From assembly GCF_030409755.1 (NCBI RefSeq), contig NZ_JAUFQE010000003.1, positions 1 to 64,000 of the forward strand: a stretch of DNA of 64,000 nucleotides, given 5' to 3'. The position numbers were made by a program, and so were the translations under genes. This document shows, in pieces, positions 34,446-41,966 of this stretch (position 1 is the first letter of the stretch; each line of letters starts with the position of its first letter). Below the pieces are notes generated by a model, which worked only from the letters and a program-made list of their open reading frames with translations, had not been told where the DNA came from and made no database searches. The stretch comes from Vibrio lentus. Its GTDB lineage: Bacteria; Pseudomonadota; Gammaproteobacteria; Enterobacterales; Vibrionaceae.

Positions 34446-35222
34446 TTAAGCAAAGAGGGCAGTGGCGATTTGAGTTTCCAAATCTTTAATTGTCCAGTGA
34501 AGTTGTCCTTTCATTCGTGGATTCCGAGTGAAAAAGTGGCCGTTGGCCTCGATTAGTTGTCGGCATTCAGCAATTCTCTTGGCGTAGTTTTCGGTATTGG
34601 TCTGTCGTTCATTGCTGTGGTCGAGGATATTGACCAATAAATCGGGGATATGAAGCGGTAGGTAGCCGTGCGACAGGGCTCGGATAAAGAGCTCGGTGTC
34701 CTCGATATAGCGGTATTGGTCGTCAAACAGCCCCGTGTGACTCAGACACTCTTTTTTAAACGTAACCCCAAACCCGGTACCGATACTCAAGAACTCATCG
34801 AGCAGCGCCTGGTCATCGTCCTCAGAAATGGTTGGTGCGTAGACGCGAGTCACTTGCTCCCCGTTGAAGAACTTGGCACCGGTCCAACTCATGCCAATCT
34901 GGCTGTCGGTGGGCGCTAACGCACGCCAGGTTTTGCGCAGAAACTCAGGGTGACAGTGGTCGTCGTCGTCGAGAAAAGAGATGTAGTGTCCTTTTGCTGC
35001 TTGAATACCGAGATTACGTGCAAAAGCAGGTCCCCGCTCAAGGCATGAATTGATGACAGACACTCGCTGATCACTGAAGGTGTGCGGCACAATCGGTACG
35101 CTGTGGTCGTTTACGATAATGATCTCAAAGTCAGCCATGGTTTGCTTCAAGACACTCTCGACGGAAGCCTTTAGGAGCGACAGACGATTGTAAGTTGGGA
35201 TGATTACTGAAAAATTCGGCAT
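34446..35222 (-). CDS. Family 2 glycosyltransferase
   Basis: This 258-residue GT-A fold enzyme starts MPNFSVIIPTYNRLSLLKAS, the nucleotide-binding start of GT2. EIIIVNDHS follows near residue 38, AFARNLGIQAAKGHYISFLDDDD near 70-90 with the DxD metal motif, and YRYIEDTELFIRA near 180 with the catalytic-base ED pair. It would transfer a sugar from an NDP donor. GAGGA precedes the ATG, which overlaps the end of the condensation-like gene region. It is cytosolic, without membrane helices. Confidence 0.88.
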   Translation of the reverse strand: MPNFSVIIPTYNRLSLLKASVESVLKQTMADFEIIIVNDHSVPIVPHTFSDQRVSVINSCLERGPAFARNLGIQAAKGHYISFLDDDDHCHPEFLRKTWRALAPTDSQIGMSWTGAKFFNGEQVTRVYAPTISEDDDQALLDEFLSIGTGFGVTFKKECLSHTGLFDDQYRYIEDTELFIRALSHGYLPLHIPDLLVNILDHSNERQTNTENYAKRIAECRQLIEANGHFFTRNPRMKGQLHWTIKDLETQIATALFA

Positions 35223-35229
35223 GGGGTCC

Positions 35230-36465
35230 TCAATCACTGGGGGTTTCAGAGCATGGGGTTACGATGGAAGCCAATTCCGTCGCCATGTTTTGTTGAATAC
35301 GGTGAAGAAAAGGGATGATCTGCAGCGCCGTCTTATTTTGCTTGGCATAATCAAGCTGGATAGTGAGGGAAGACGCAGAAAGGATCACCCCAATCCCCAA
35401 GGCGTAAATTCGCTGTGACTGATCGCCGAAGTTGGGTAAGCCCGTGGGAGTCGGTACCTCAGCCACTAAACCTTGATAATCAAATTGATTTTTTCCGCGA
35501 TCTATGATGTTTAACACCCTATTGGCGGGTGCGGATGCCGGCATCTGGCGCGGATCCAGCAACATCGCCTTGTCGATTTCTTGGCGATTCACTTGAGCGG
35601 TTGCGTTCAAGTCGGCCTGCGCGATCAAAGACAGCTGGCAGGTTTGAGATAGCCAGCCCACAATCTCTTGCTGCTGCTGCTGACGGCGGCCCGAGCAAAC
35701 CAGTTCAAACTCGAACTCGGGTTGGCCAAACGTGTCATAATAGGCCATCGCCAGCACCGACATCAGCGTCTCTTCGAGTCCCAGCCCCAAGCTAATTGCA
35801 AGCTTTAGCTCGTAATCAGGAGAGTGAAATCGAAAGCTGACGGCGCGTGTTTCGGTCTCCTGATTGAGTCCAGCCATCATTGGCTTAGATGCCTGGCTAT
35901 GAGGGGACCGCGGTTGAGAGCAGAGTGAGAAATTCTGCTGGAGATGGCGAATGAAAGAGCTTCGGGTGATCTCAGGGTGACGCGGCCGATCATGCTTCAG
36001 TTGGGCTAAACGATGAAAGAGCTCGTTGGTCAATAAAATCATGCTTTGTCTGTCGGCAACGGTATGGTGAATGAGAAAGCAGAAACGGCTGATGGAGGCG
36101 TTGTTTGTTGTGAAGGCGATAAACAATACAGGCGAGCTGAGTTGACCAAAGGAGGCTCTGATCTGTGCCAGCGCCTGATGGTGTGCTTCGTCGGTGTGCT
36201 CCGACACAGGAATGACCTCAAAACATCGGCTAAGTATGGCTGGTCGGGTGTGGGCGGTGTAGTAACGACCATCGTCACTGATGGTAAGTGTCAATCCATC
36301 GTTGTTGTTCACGATGGCCTCAATGACCTCACCCATGGCCGATAGGGCGACGGGCGTCGATAAGTGGTAGATCGGTGAGGCCAGCAGCCATTGATCCAGA
36401 TCAGACACTTGTTGAGTGAGGAGGTGCCATTGTGTGGGATTAGTCGCAATCCGTTCAGATAACAT
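35230..36465 (-). CDS. Stand-alone condensation-domain-like protein with altered HHxxxDG motif
   Basis: This 411-residue protein has the two-lobed condensation fold. FCFLIHHTVADRQSMILLTN near residue 130 is the active-site motif HHxxxDG, here HHTVADR: both His and the Asp are kept, but the Gly is Arg. EIVGWLSQTCQLSL near residue 275 corresponds to the latch/floor motif. It could join a carrier-bound amino acid to an amine or alcohol, or have become non-catalytic. With one adenylation enzyme and one carrier in the operon, release of the aminoacyl group onto a soluble nucleophile, for instance a nucleoside, is a plausible job. That is inference. Confidence 0.82.
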   Translation of the reverse strand: MLSERIATNPTQWHLLTQQVSDLDQWLLASPIYHLSTPVALSAMGEVIEAIVNNNDGLTLTISDDGRYYTAHTRPAILSRCFEVIPVSEHTDEAHHQALAQIRASFGQLSSPVLFIAFTTNNASISRFCFLIHHTVADRQSMILLTNELFHRLAQLKHDRPRHPEITRSSFIRHLQQNFSLCSQPRSPHSQASKPMMAGLNQETETRAVSFRFHSPDYELKLAISLGLGLEETLMSVLAMAYYDTFGQPEFEFELVCSGRRQQQQQEIVGWLSQTCQLSLIAQADLNATAQVNRQEIDKAMLLDPRQMPASAPANRVLNIIDRGKNQFDYQGLVAEVPTPTGLPNFGDQSQRIYALGIGVILSASSLTIQLDYAKQNKTALQIIPFLHRIQQNMATELASIVTPCSETPSD

Positions 36466-36477
36466 GAAATATTCCGT

Positions 36478-37299
36478 TTACAATTCGTTGATGAGTTGTG
36501 AGATATCGCAGTCCAAACTATGAAACTTCGATAGATAGAAATCCAAACTTGTCCCCAGTTCATCGACTGTGGCGTGCTTGTGTTCTAGGTAACGCTTTAT
36601 GCCTTCTGTACCACACAAGTGAGCGGCGGCCAGAACCCCAGACCAACTGAGGAGCGGGGTTGCCTGGATCATGGATTGCAACTTGCTGAGACCAAAATGC
36701 TCAAGGAGCACGGCTAAATGGAACTGTTGTGAGGACTTGAGTATCGCATTCTGAGCCGATGGCGTGGTCAGCGTTGAAAAGTCGGTGACGCCCTCCTTAC
36801 CCGTGAACACGCCTTGCCACTCGTTAACATGTGTCACACGCAAGGGCCCATAGGGTCCCTGATGAAGGCGTCGAGTCGTGCCCTTTGACCAGAGCTGCTC
36901 GTTCGCGAGGTACGAGTAGTGCTGGGGGCGCGCGGTACTCTCGCCCGCAACGGCCACTCGTTTAGGTTTGTAGTAGCCCAATGTCATCATAAGCTCTTCG
37001 CCAAACTGGTAACCGACAAATCCCCAGGGGTTGATAGCCTGATACGCCAGCGCTTGGAAAGAGTGCTGATCGCTGCCCAGAAAGGCTTGCTCTATTCCTA
37101 GGTTGTGGAAAAACTCCTGAACTGTGATAGTGGCCTTCATCGGTGTCCCGGTTTGCCAATGTCGGTGTAAGCAACCGGGCCTGGCACACCGGATATGTTG
37201 GATAACCGGTCGGTGAAAGTGCTTGCGATAGGATTCATATTGCGTTGAGTTTACACCAGACTCAAAAGACAACAGGTGCTTGTTGAACTCATTCTCCAT
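36478..37299 (-). CDS. Muramidase-like (YQFGE / WTGK pattern) protein, unusual in this context
   Basis: This is a 273-residue protein. NPWGFVGYQFGEELMMTLGY near residue 90, WQGVFTGKEGVTDF near residue 160 and LSWSGVLAAAHLCGTEGIKR near residue 220 follow a pattern I know from lysozyme-like domains in phage proteins and calcium-binding secreted proteins (GYQxGE ... WTGKDGxxS ... GxLAAAHLGG). There is no signal peptide, so a cell-wall role is doubtful; it may be a repurposed enzyme of the pathway. It overlaps pyrF by 11 bases and precedes the condensation gene by 12, firmly inside the operon. The family assignment is from memory. Confidence 0.5.
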   Translation of the reverse strand: MENEFNKHLLSFESGVNSTQYESYRKHFHRPVIQHIRCARPGCLHRHWQTGTPMKATITVQEFFHNLGIEQAFLGSDQHSFQALAYQAINPWGFVGYQFGEELMMTLGYYKPKRVAVAGESTARPQHYSYLANEQLWSKGTTRRLHQGPYGPLRVTHVNEWQGVFTGKEGVTDFSTLTTPSAQNAILKSSQQFHLAVLLEHFGLSKLQSMIQATPLLSWSGVLAAAHLCGTEGIKRYLEHKHATVDELGTSLDFYLSKFHSLDCDISQLINEL

Positions 37300-38122
37300 G
37301 ATATTTCTCTCTCAAGTGCTTCATGTTGTCATGCCAAATTTTGGCGTTCAGCTTGACTTGTTTTAGGTAGCTGGCAAAGTCTTCAACATCGTTGACGAGC
37401 GTAATACCTCGGGAGACATTGAGCAGCAACCCTTGCCCCTCACGGGTCATGCCAGATAGAATCACGCCCTCCAAATCGCCTCCTTGGGCACCGAATCCCG
37501 GAACCAAGAACGTAGTGTTGGGGTGTGCTTGTCTCAGCTGGGCCAGTTCCTCAGGGCTGGTTGCCCCCACGACGAACAAGGTTTGTGCTTCGTCAAACTT
37601 GGCTAACACCGCGTTGGCGATCGATTGGTATAGTTTTTCACCATTGGCGAGTAACAGAGCTTGAAAGTCTTTCGAGCCGGGGTTAGAGGTTTTGACCAAC
37701 ACTACACAACCTCGGTCCTGGTAATCGTAGTAGGGGGCGAGAGTCTCCAGTCCCATGTAAGGATTGAGTGTGACCGCATCGACGTCATAGCGTTCGTAAG
37801 ATTCGAGCGCATAGTTGCTGGCCGTCGAGCCAATATCGCCTCGTTTCGAGTCCAGGATCACCGGAATGGTCGGGTACTTAGATTTAATGTAAGCGATGGT
37901 TTGTTGCAGCTGTTTTTCCTGTCCGATGGCCGCATAGTGGGCAAACTGGGGTTTGTAGGCCGCGGCATAATGATGGGTCGCATCAATGATGGCTTTGTTG
38001 TAGGTAAATATATCATCGCGAAAACCGTAATAACTCAGGATTGCCTTGTCCGGATCGAGGCCTATGCACAGAAAGGACTGTTGTTGTTGGATACGGTTGG
38101 ATAGCTTTTCGTTAAATCTCAT
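37289..38122 (-). CDS. pyrF: Orotidine 5'-phosphate decarboxylase, bacterial type 2 (long form)
   Basis: This 277-residue TIM-barrel enzyme converts OMP to UMP. LCIGLDPDK near residue 18 and YKPQFAHYAAIG near 55 come first. IPVILDSKRGDIGSTASNYA near residue 87 holds the D-x-K-x-x-D catalytic tetrad segment. LNPYMGLETLAPY near 120 and LLVPGFGAQGGD near 212 (phosphate loop) complete the match to the about 270-residue type 2 family. All key residues are present. The gene overlaps the kinase gene upstream and the next gene by 11 bases each. A second, unrelated-subfamily OMP decarboxylase is encoded at 40873. An operon-embedded pyrF could raise UMP supply or be a resistant target copy. Confidence 0.92.
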   Translation of the reverse strand: MRFNEKLSNRIQQQQSFLCIGLDPDKAILSYYGFRDDIFTYNKAIIDATHHYAAAYKPQFAHYAAIGQEKQLQQTIAYIKSKYPTIPVILDSKRGDIGSTASNYALESYERYDVDAVTLNPYMGLETLAPYYDYQDRGCVVLVKTSNPGSKDFQALLLANGEKLYQSIANAVLAKFDEAQTLFVVGATSPEELAQLRQAHPNTTFLVPGFGAQGGDLEGVILSGMTREGQGLLLNVSRGITLVNDVEDFASYLKQVKLNAKIWHDNMKHLREKYHGE

Positions 38123-38717
38123 GTTGGATGTGGTCCAATGCTAGGTTTAATAGTTTCGCTTTCGTCATGGTGCCATCTAGGGTGGAATACTGAGGGGGGA
38201 AGACGTCCAGTAGCGTCTGCCTGACCGACTCCATAAACTCGATGTTTTTTTCTTCGAATTTGGCCGTGCTGCCGTCCCTCGCGCGCACTCGTTCGCACGC
38301 GACTGACGCAGGCAGATCGGTCAGGAAAGCGAAATCTTCTTCCATCACTTGAGCGTTGATTGCTTTGACAAAATCGATGTCCACCCCGCGGTGTTTGAAA
38401 TACGCCAGAGCAGAATACACATACCGGTTACAGAGCACCCAGGTGCCCGATTCTAGGGCTGGTAAAATGACTTTTTCGATGTGCTCTAATCGGTCGTAAG
38501 CGGACAGTAACGCCATCGCTTCCATGCTGATCCCACGAACACCTGTATCCAGGTAGGCGCGGACATGATGGTCATTGCGATACCGATCGGAAGGTTGTTT
38601 GGTTTGGAGAACGTCGATTCCTTGCTCCTGCAAGCAATGGGCAAGACCCTCCTCAAGGGTTGTTTTTCCTGAGCCGTCGATCCCGCAGATGACTATTAGC
38701 TTCCCTCTGTTATTCAC
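38112..38717 (-). CDS. Thymidylate-kinase-family nucleotide kinase
   Basis: This 201-residue P-loop kinase has LIVICGIDGSGKTTLEEGLA (Walker A), LQTKQPSDRYRND in place of the usual REPG loop, LLSAYDRLEHIEKVI near residue 74, LCNRYVYSALAY (the DRY-like motif with Asn) near 95, and an ERVRARDG lid near 142. Changes at the substrate loop (QPSD for REPG, NRY for DRY) suggest a substrate other than dTMP, perhaps a UMP-derived nucleotide made by the neighbouring OMP decarboxylase. It overlaps both neighbours. Confidence 0.82.
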   Translation of the reverse strand: MNNRGKLIVICGIDGSGKTTLEEGLAHCLQEQGIDVLQTKQPSDRYRNDHHVRAYLDTGVRGISMEAMALLSAYDRLEHIEKVILPALESGTWVLCNRYVYSALAYFKHRGVDIDFVKAINAQVMEEDFAFLTDLPASVACERVRARDGSTAKFEEKNIEFMESVRQTLLDVFPPQYSTLDGTMTKAKLLNLALDHIQHEI

Positions 38718-39417
38718 TCGTAAGTTCCTTTGTGGCTTGGGTTAGGAGATCAATTTGTTGTTCGACTGATAGGGCCGTTCTGGGGACGGATTGGCGTGCC
38801 TCGCTGTGAAAAATCACTCGCGTACTTGGCTTGGTTGGGGCACCGGTGATCATCAAGGTGATGGTCGCCTGATTGGTTTTTCCGGAATGAAACGTGTTTT
38901 TGTGGCAGTAATGAAAGGTACCCGTATTGACCATGTACTGGGAATGGGCCATCAGGCGTGTTGAGCCAAGGTTAGTCTTAGTTTTGACCAGTCCAGAGCT
39001 CGCATCGGACACCTCATAAAGCGTCATGTCCTGAGACGAGTCCAAGTCGGTGGCCGTCTCCCAGTTGGTAAATGTCATGCTGCCACTGATGATGCAAGAG
39101 ACGAAGTGCCAGCGGTGATTATGGATATTGGTGTCCTGCGAGCCAGCTGGCCAGAAGTGCAGTCTGATCTGCAATTCCGTTTGGCTATCTTTGAACAGAG
39201 AAATCTTGAAAAAACCATTCTCGTGCACAAGACAACTTCCAGTCGGATATTGACTTTGTTTAACATGTTCTACCGTCGAATTTAATAATTCACTTGGCGT
39301 GATTTTAGATATTAGATTGGAAATTTTTAACCAGAATGGAGAAGATGGGTTATTTATTTCATGCTCTGACTTTTTATGTCTTATTTCTTCAATAAGATTA
39401 GTTAGTATATTTGTCAT
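38710..39417 (-). CDS. Cupin-fold protein, possible metal-dependent oxygenase
   Basis: This 235-residue protein is the first gene of the minus-strand operon. Around residue 85-110, HFWPAGSQDTNIHNHRWHFV followed by SCIISGSMTF is a cupin strand pair with a potential metal site (HNHRWH). A second His/Glu-rich stretch (NTGTFHYCHKNTFHSGK) lies near residue 165. The pattern resembles cysteine-dioxygenase-like and other single-domain cupins. Iron-dependent oxidation of the amino acid or the nucleoside is a reasonable guess. The C-terminal 40 residues are helical. The AT-rich divergent promoter region lies just upstream. Confidence 0.65.
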   Translation of the reverse strand: MTNILTNLIEEIRHKKSEHEINNPSSPFWLKISNLISKITPSELLNSTVEHVKQSQYPTGSCLVHENGFFKISLFKDSQTELQIRLHFWPAGSQDTNIHNHRWHFVSCIISGSMTFTNWETATDLDSSQDMTLYEVSDASSGLVKTKTNLGSTRLMAHSQYMVNTGTFHYCHKNTFHSGKTNQATITLMITGAPTKPSTRVIFHSEARQSVPRTALSVEQQIDLLTQATKELTSE

Positions 39418-39705
39418 GTATTTGTGGTCACCATTTTTTTAATACAGCTAAGAGGGGTTAAATATAATAGATCAATATAAAAACCTTAAGCAATAATTAA
39501 TAATTTAATCAAGATAATTATTAATTATTAATTATTAATTAATTTTTCTGTCAACCTTTATCATAGATTGTTAATTATATTTTTAATGTTGTGTAATAGT
39601 ATAATAACCACAACCAAATAGTTAAATAAAATTTGGTTGTGGTGTTGTTGAAAGAGTTTGTATTAGTGTCTTTTTAAGGCTAGTTAATGATTGTAAGGTA
39701 ATAAA
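39418..39705. promoter_or_regulatory. AT-rich divergent promoter region of the biosynthetic cluster
   Basis: The 288 bases between the cupin gene (minus) and the class V enzyme gene (plus) are very AT-rich, with repeated TTATTAAT runs (39510-39545). An inverted repeat CCACAACCAAAT / ATTTGGTTGTGG (12-bp arms) spans about 39608-39642, a good candidate operator or hairpin. Such AT content typically attracts H-NS-type silencing. No regulator gene is present in the cluster. Confidence 0.6.
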
Positions 39706-40863
39706 ATGTTAGATGGACAAGGTATCTGTTATATGGACAACGCATCCACATCTTATCCCAAGCCTAATTTGGTTCATGAACGGATCAGTTTTCATACCAA
39801 GTATGGCTGCGGAAGCTTCAACCGTAGTGCGTTTGATGTTACGGATCAGGCTAATTCTATTCCTGACGTTACTCGCGGTTTACTGTCCGATTTAATAAAA
39901 TGTAAACCCGAAGAAATATATTTTACGTCAGGTGCGACAGAATCACTGAATTACCTTATATTTGGTTTTCTGAATAAAGGTGATCACGTCATTATTTCTC
40001 CCTGTGAACATAATTCTGTTACTCGACCACTTAATTTTCTGAAAGAAGAACGAGATATTTCAGTAACGACTTGTCACGCCTCTCTACAGTCAGGTTTTGA
40101 CACTCAGCAAATAAGTGAACTGCTCCAGAAAAATACCCGGCTTGTTATTATTAACCATGTGTCAAATGTGCTAGGCATTGAATCTCCGCTCGCTGAAATC
40201 GGTGTCATAGCTAAACATCACCCCGAGATCATTTTTGCTGTCGATGCATCTCAGTCTATTGGCAGTATTCCTATCGATGTCAGTCAAAGCCACATAGATT
40301 TTCTCGCTTTTCCCGGGCATAAGTCCTTGCTCGGTTCATCGGGTATCGGTGGGTTCTATCTCTCGCACCAGTGCAAATCAAGGTTGAAACCCATTAAGTT
40401 CGGTGGGACGGGGATAAAAAGTATTGAACCTGTGATGGTCGAAGAGGGGCCGCACAAATTTGAAGTGGGCACGCCAAATATGTTGGGGATTGTGGGTCTG
40501 CGTGGTGCTCTGGAGCATTTGTCCGCGAAAGGCATCCGGGCAATTGAAGACCACATTAAATCGCTGACCCGCTATTTGATCGACAGATTGGAGGGCATGG
40601 ACCACGTCGTGACTTACCTGCCCGGATCGTGCACGCCCCATGGGGTGGTGACGATAAACGTCCCACCCTTGTCACCCAAAGATCTCTCTTTGATTCTGCT
40701 GCAGGATTTCAACATCATAACCAGAGACGGGTTTCATTGTGCGGTCAGCGCCCACAAAATCGCCAACAGCTATCCGCAAGGCAGTGTCAGGATCAGCATA
40801 GGAACCATGACCACCACTGAGGATGTCGACTATTTCTGCGACAGTCTCGAATTAATCAAGTAA
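39706..40863 (+). CDS. Class V PLP enzyme (cysteine-desulfurase-like)
   Basis: This is a 385-residue fold-type I enzyme. YMDNASTSYPKP at the start, YFTSGATESLNYL near residue 72, VDASQSIGSIPIDV near 185 and FLAFPGHKSLLGSSG near 210 with the PLP lysine identify the SufS/NifS/isopenicillin-epimerase branch. RDGFHCAVSAHK near residue 350 keeps the cysteine that desulfurases use to take sulfur from cysteine, so sulfur mobilisation is possible, though lyase or epimerase activity cannot be excluded. It is the first gene of the plus-strand operon; the OMP decarboxylase follows after 9 bases. Confidence 0.87.
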   Translation: MLDGQGICYMDNASTSYPKPNLVHERISFHTKYGCGSFNRSAFDVTDQANSIPDVTRGLLSDLIKCKPEEIYFTSGATESLNYLIFGFLNKGDHVIISPCEHNSVTRPLNFLKEERDISVTTCHASLQSGFDTQQISELLQKNTRLVIINHVSNVLGIESPLAEIGVIAKHHPEIIFAVDASQSIGSIPIDVSQSHIDFLAFPGHKSLLGSSGIGGFYLSHQCKSRLKPIKFGGTGIKSIEPVMVEEGPHKFEVGTPNMLGIVGLRGALEHLSAKGIRAIEDHIKSLTRYLIDRLEGMDHVVTYLPGSCTPHGVVTINVPPLSPKDLSLILLQDFNIITRDGFHCAVSAHKIANSYPQGSVRISIGTMTTTEDVDYFCDSLELIK

Positions 40864-40872
40864 GGAGTTGCA

Positions 40873-41580
40873 ATGAGAGTACCTGCCAAGAAATGGCCTA
40901 GGAAAACGGGCATTATGTTTGCCGTGGATGTGAAATCGAAAGCCGAAGCGTTTCGTATTTTAGATCTGATCAGTGATGATGTGGATGTGATCAAGTTTAA
41001 CTACCCGCTGATTCTTAAAGAGGGGCTCAGCGTGATCACCGACATCAAAGCGCGCTACGGCATTCCTGTCTTTGCGGACATCAAGATTGCCGATGTCCCG
41101 GTCACCAACGACAGAATAATCCGATTGGCCGCCGAGGCGGGTGCCGATGGGGTCATGGCGCACGGCTTTATCGGGGTGGACGCCATTCAGTCAATGCAGC
41201 AGGCCGCCCCAGAGACCAAAATTTTCCTGATCACTCAACTGACCAACCCGGGCGGACTGGATTTTTCGGCCTCTTTTACCCAAGACTTTGCGGAAATGGC
41301 AAGAGGTTTGGGACTCGACGGCGTCCAAGCGCCGGGTAACCGCCCAGAAGTGGTTGCACAAGTGAGAGATCTCGTGGGGCCGGGTCTGACCATTGTCTGT
41401 TGTGGTGTTGGGGCGCAAGGCGGTAAATACGGCCATGCGATCGCGGCCGGGGCGGACTTTGAGATCATTGGTCGTGCGATTTATCAAGCCGAAGATCCCG
41501 TGGAGACAGTCAAACACATCAAAGCCGCAACCCAGCAAGCGCTCAAAACCTACGAAGCTAAGACGTTGTCTTTGGCCTAA
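40873..41580 (+). CDS. Archaeal-type orotidine 5'-phosphate decarboxylase homologue
   Basis: This 235-residue TIM barrel belongs to the OMP decarboxylase suprafamily. FAVDVKSKAEA near residue 17, VIKFNYPLILKEGL near 39, VFADIKIADVPVTND near 66 (catalytic D-x-K-x-x-D), VMAHGFIGVDA, CGVGAQGGKYG near 178 and IIGRAIYQAEDP near 200 (phosphate-binding Arg) follow methanogen OMP decarboxylases much more closely than bacterial PyrF. All catalytic residues are present, so OMP decarboxylation is likely, although suprafamily members also act on hexulose and gulonate phosphates. An archaeal-type enzyme beside a bacterial type 2 PyrF in one cluster is unusual. AAGGAG precedes the ATG. Confidence 0.87.
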   Translation: MRVPAKKWPRKTGIMFAVDVKSKAEAFRILDLISDDVDVIKFNYPLILKEGLSVITDIKARYGIPVFADIKIADVPVTNDRIIRLAAEAGADGVMAHGFIGVDAIQSMQQAAPETKIFLITQLTNPGGLDFSASFTQDFAEMARGLGLDGVQAPGNRPEVVAQVRDLVGPGLTIVCCGVGAQGGKYGHAIAAGADFEIIGRAIYQAEDPVETVKHIKAATQQALKTYEAKTLSLA

Positions 41581-41624
41581 AAAAAGAGTGCCAGTTGGCG
41601 ATCCGTTATTGGTGAGGAAAAAAC

Positions 41625-41966
41625 GTGAACATTGATAATCCAATCAGTCATCTCGCTGAGCAAAAACAGATTGTGCTTCATGAATATTGTGCTGAACAAT
41701 CCAGCCTGGCGACCAAAATGCATCTAGAGGGGACGGTCCGATTAGCTCAGTTAAAGGACCGGATGGTTACTTTTGGTTATCATCCGGTCCATTTTACTCG
41801 TCTCAAACGACTGCAAGTGCTAGTTGATGGCATTTCATTTCATGTCAATGAAAGCGGCGTGATCAACGCCAATAGCATCTCCTCTCCAGACGTCTTTCTA
41901 ACCGTGATGACAAAAGTGGGTGAGATGATTTCCCCCTGCATTGAACCCAAAGTCGTGGCCTTTTGA
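41625..41966 (+). CDS. Unknown 113-residue protein of the biosynthetic cluster
   Basis: I recognise no family. The N-terminal half is helical (HLAEQKQIVLHEYCAEQSSL) and the C-terminal half has strands (LQVLVDGISFHVNESGVINA), ending with a hydrophobic helix. There are no membrane segments. It lies 44 bases after the decarboxylase gene, and its stop overlaps the TTG start of the MATE gene by 3 bases, so it is in the plus-strand operon. It could be a small accessory, immunity or binding protein. Confidence 0.65.
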   Translation: MNIDNPISHLAEQKQIVLHEYCAEQSSLATKMHLEGTVRLAQLKDRMVTFGYHPVHFTRLKRLQVLVDGISFHVNESGVINANSISSPDVFLTVMTKVGEMISPCIEPKVVAF

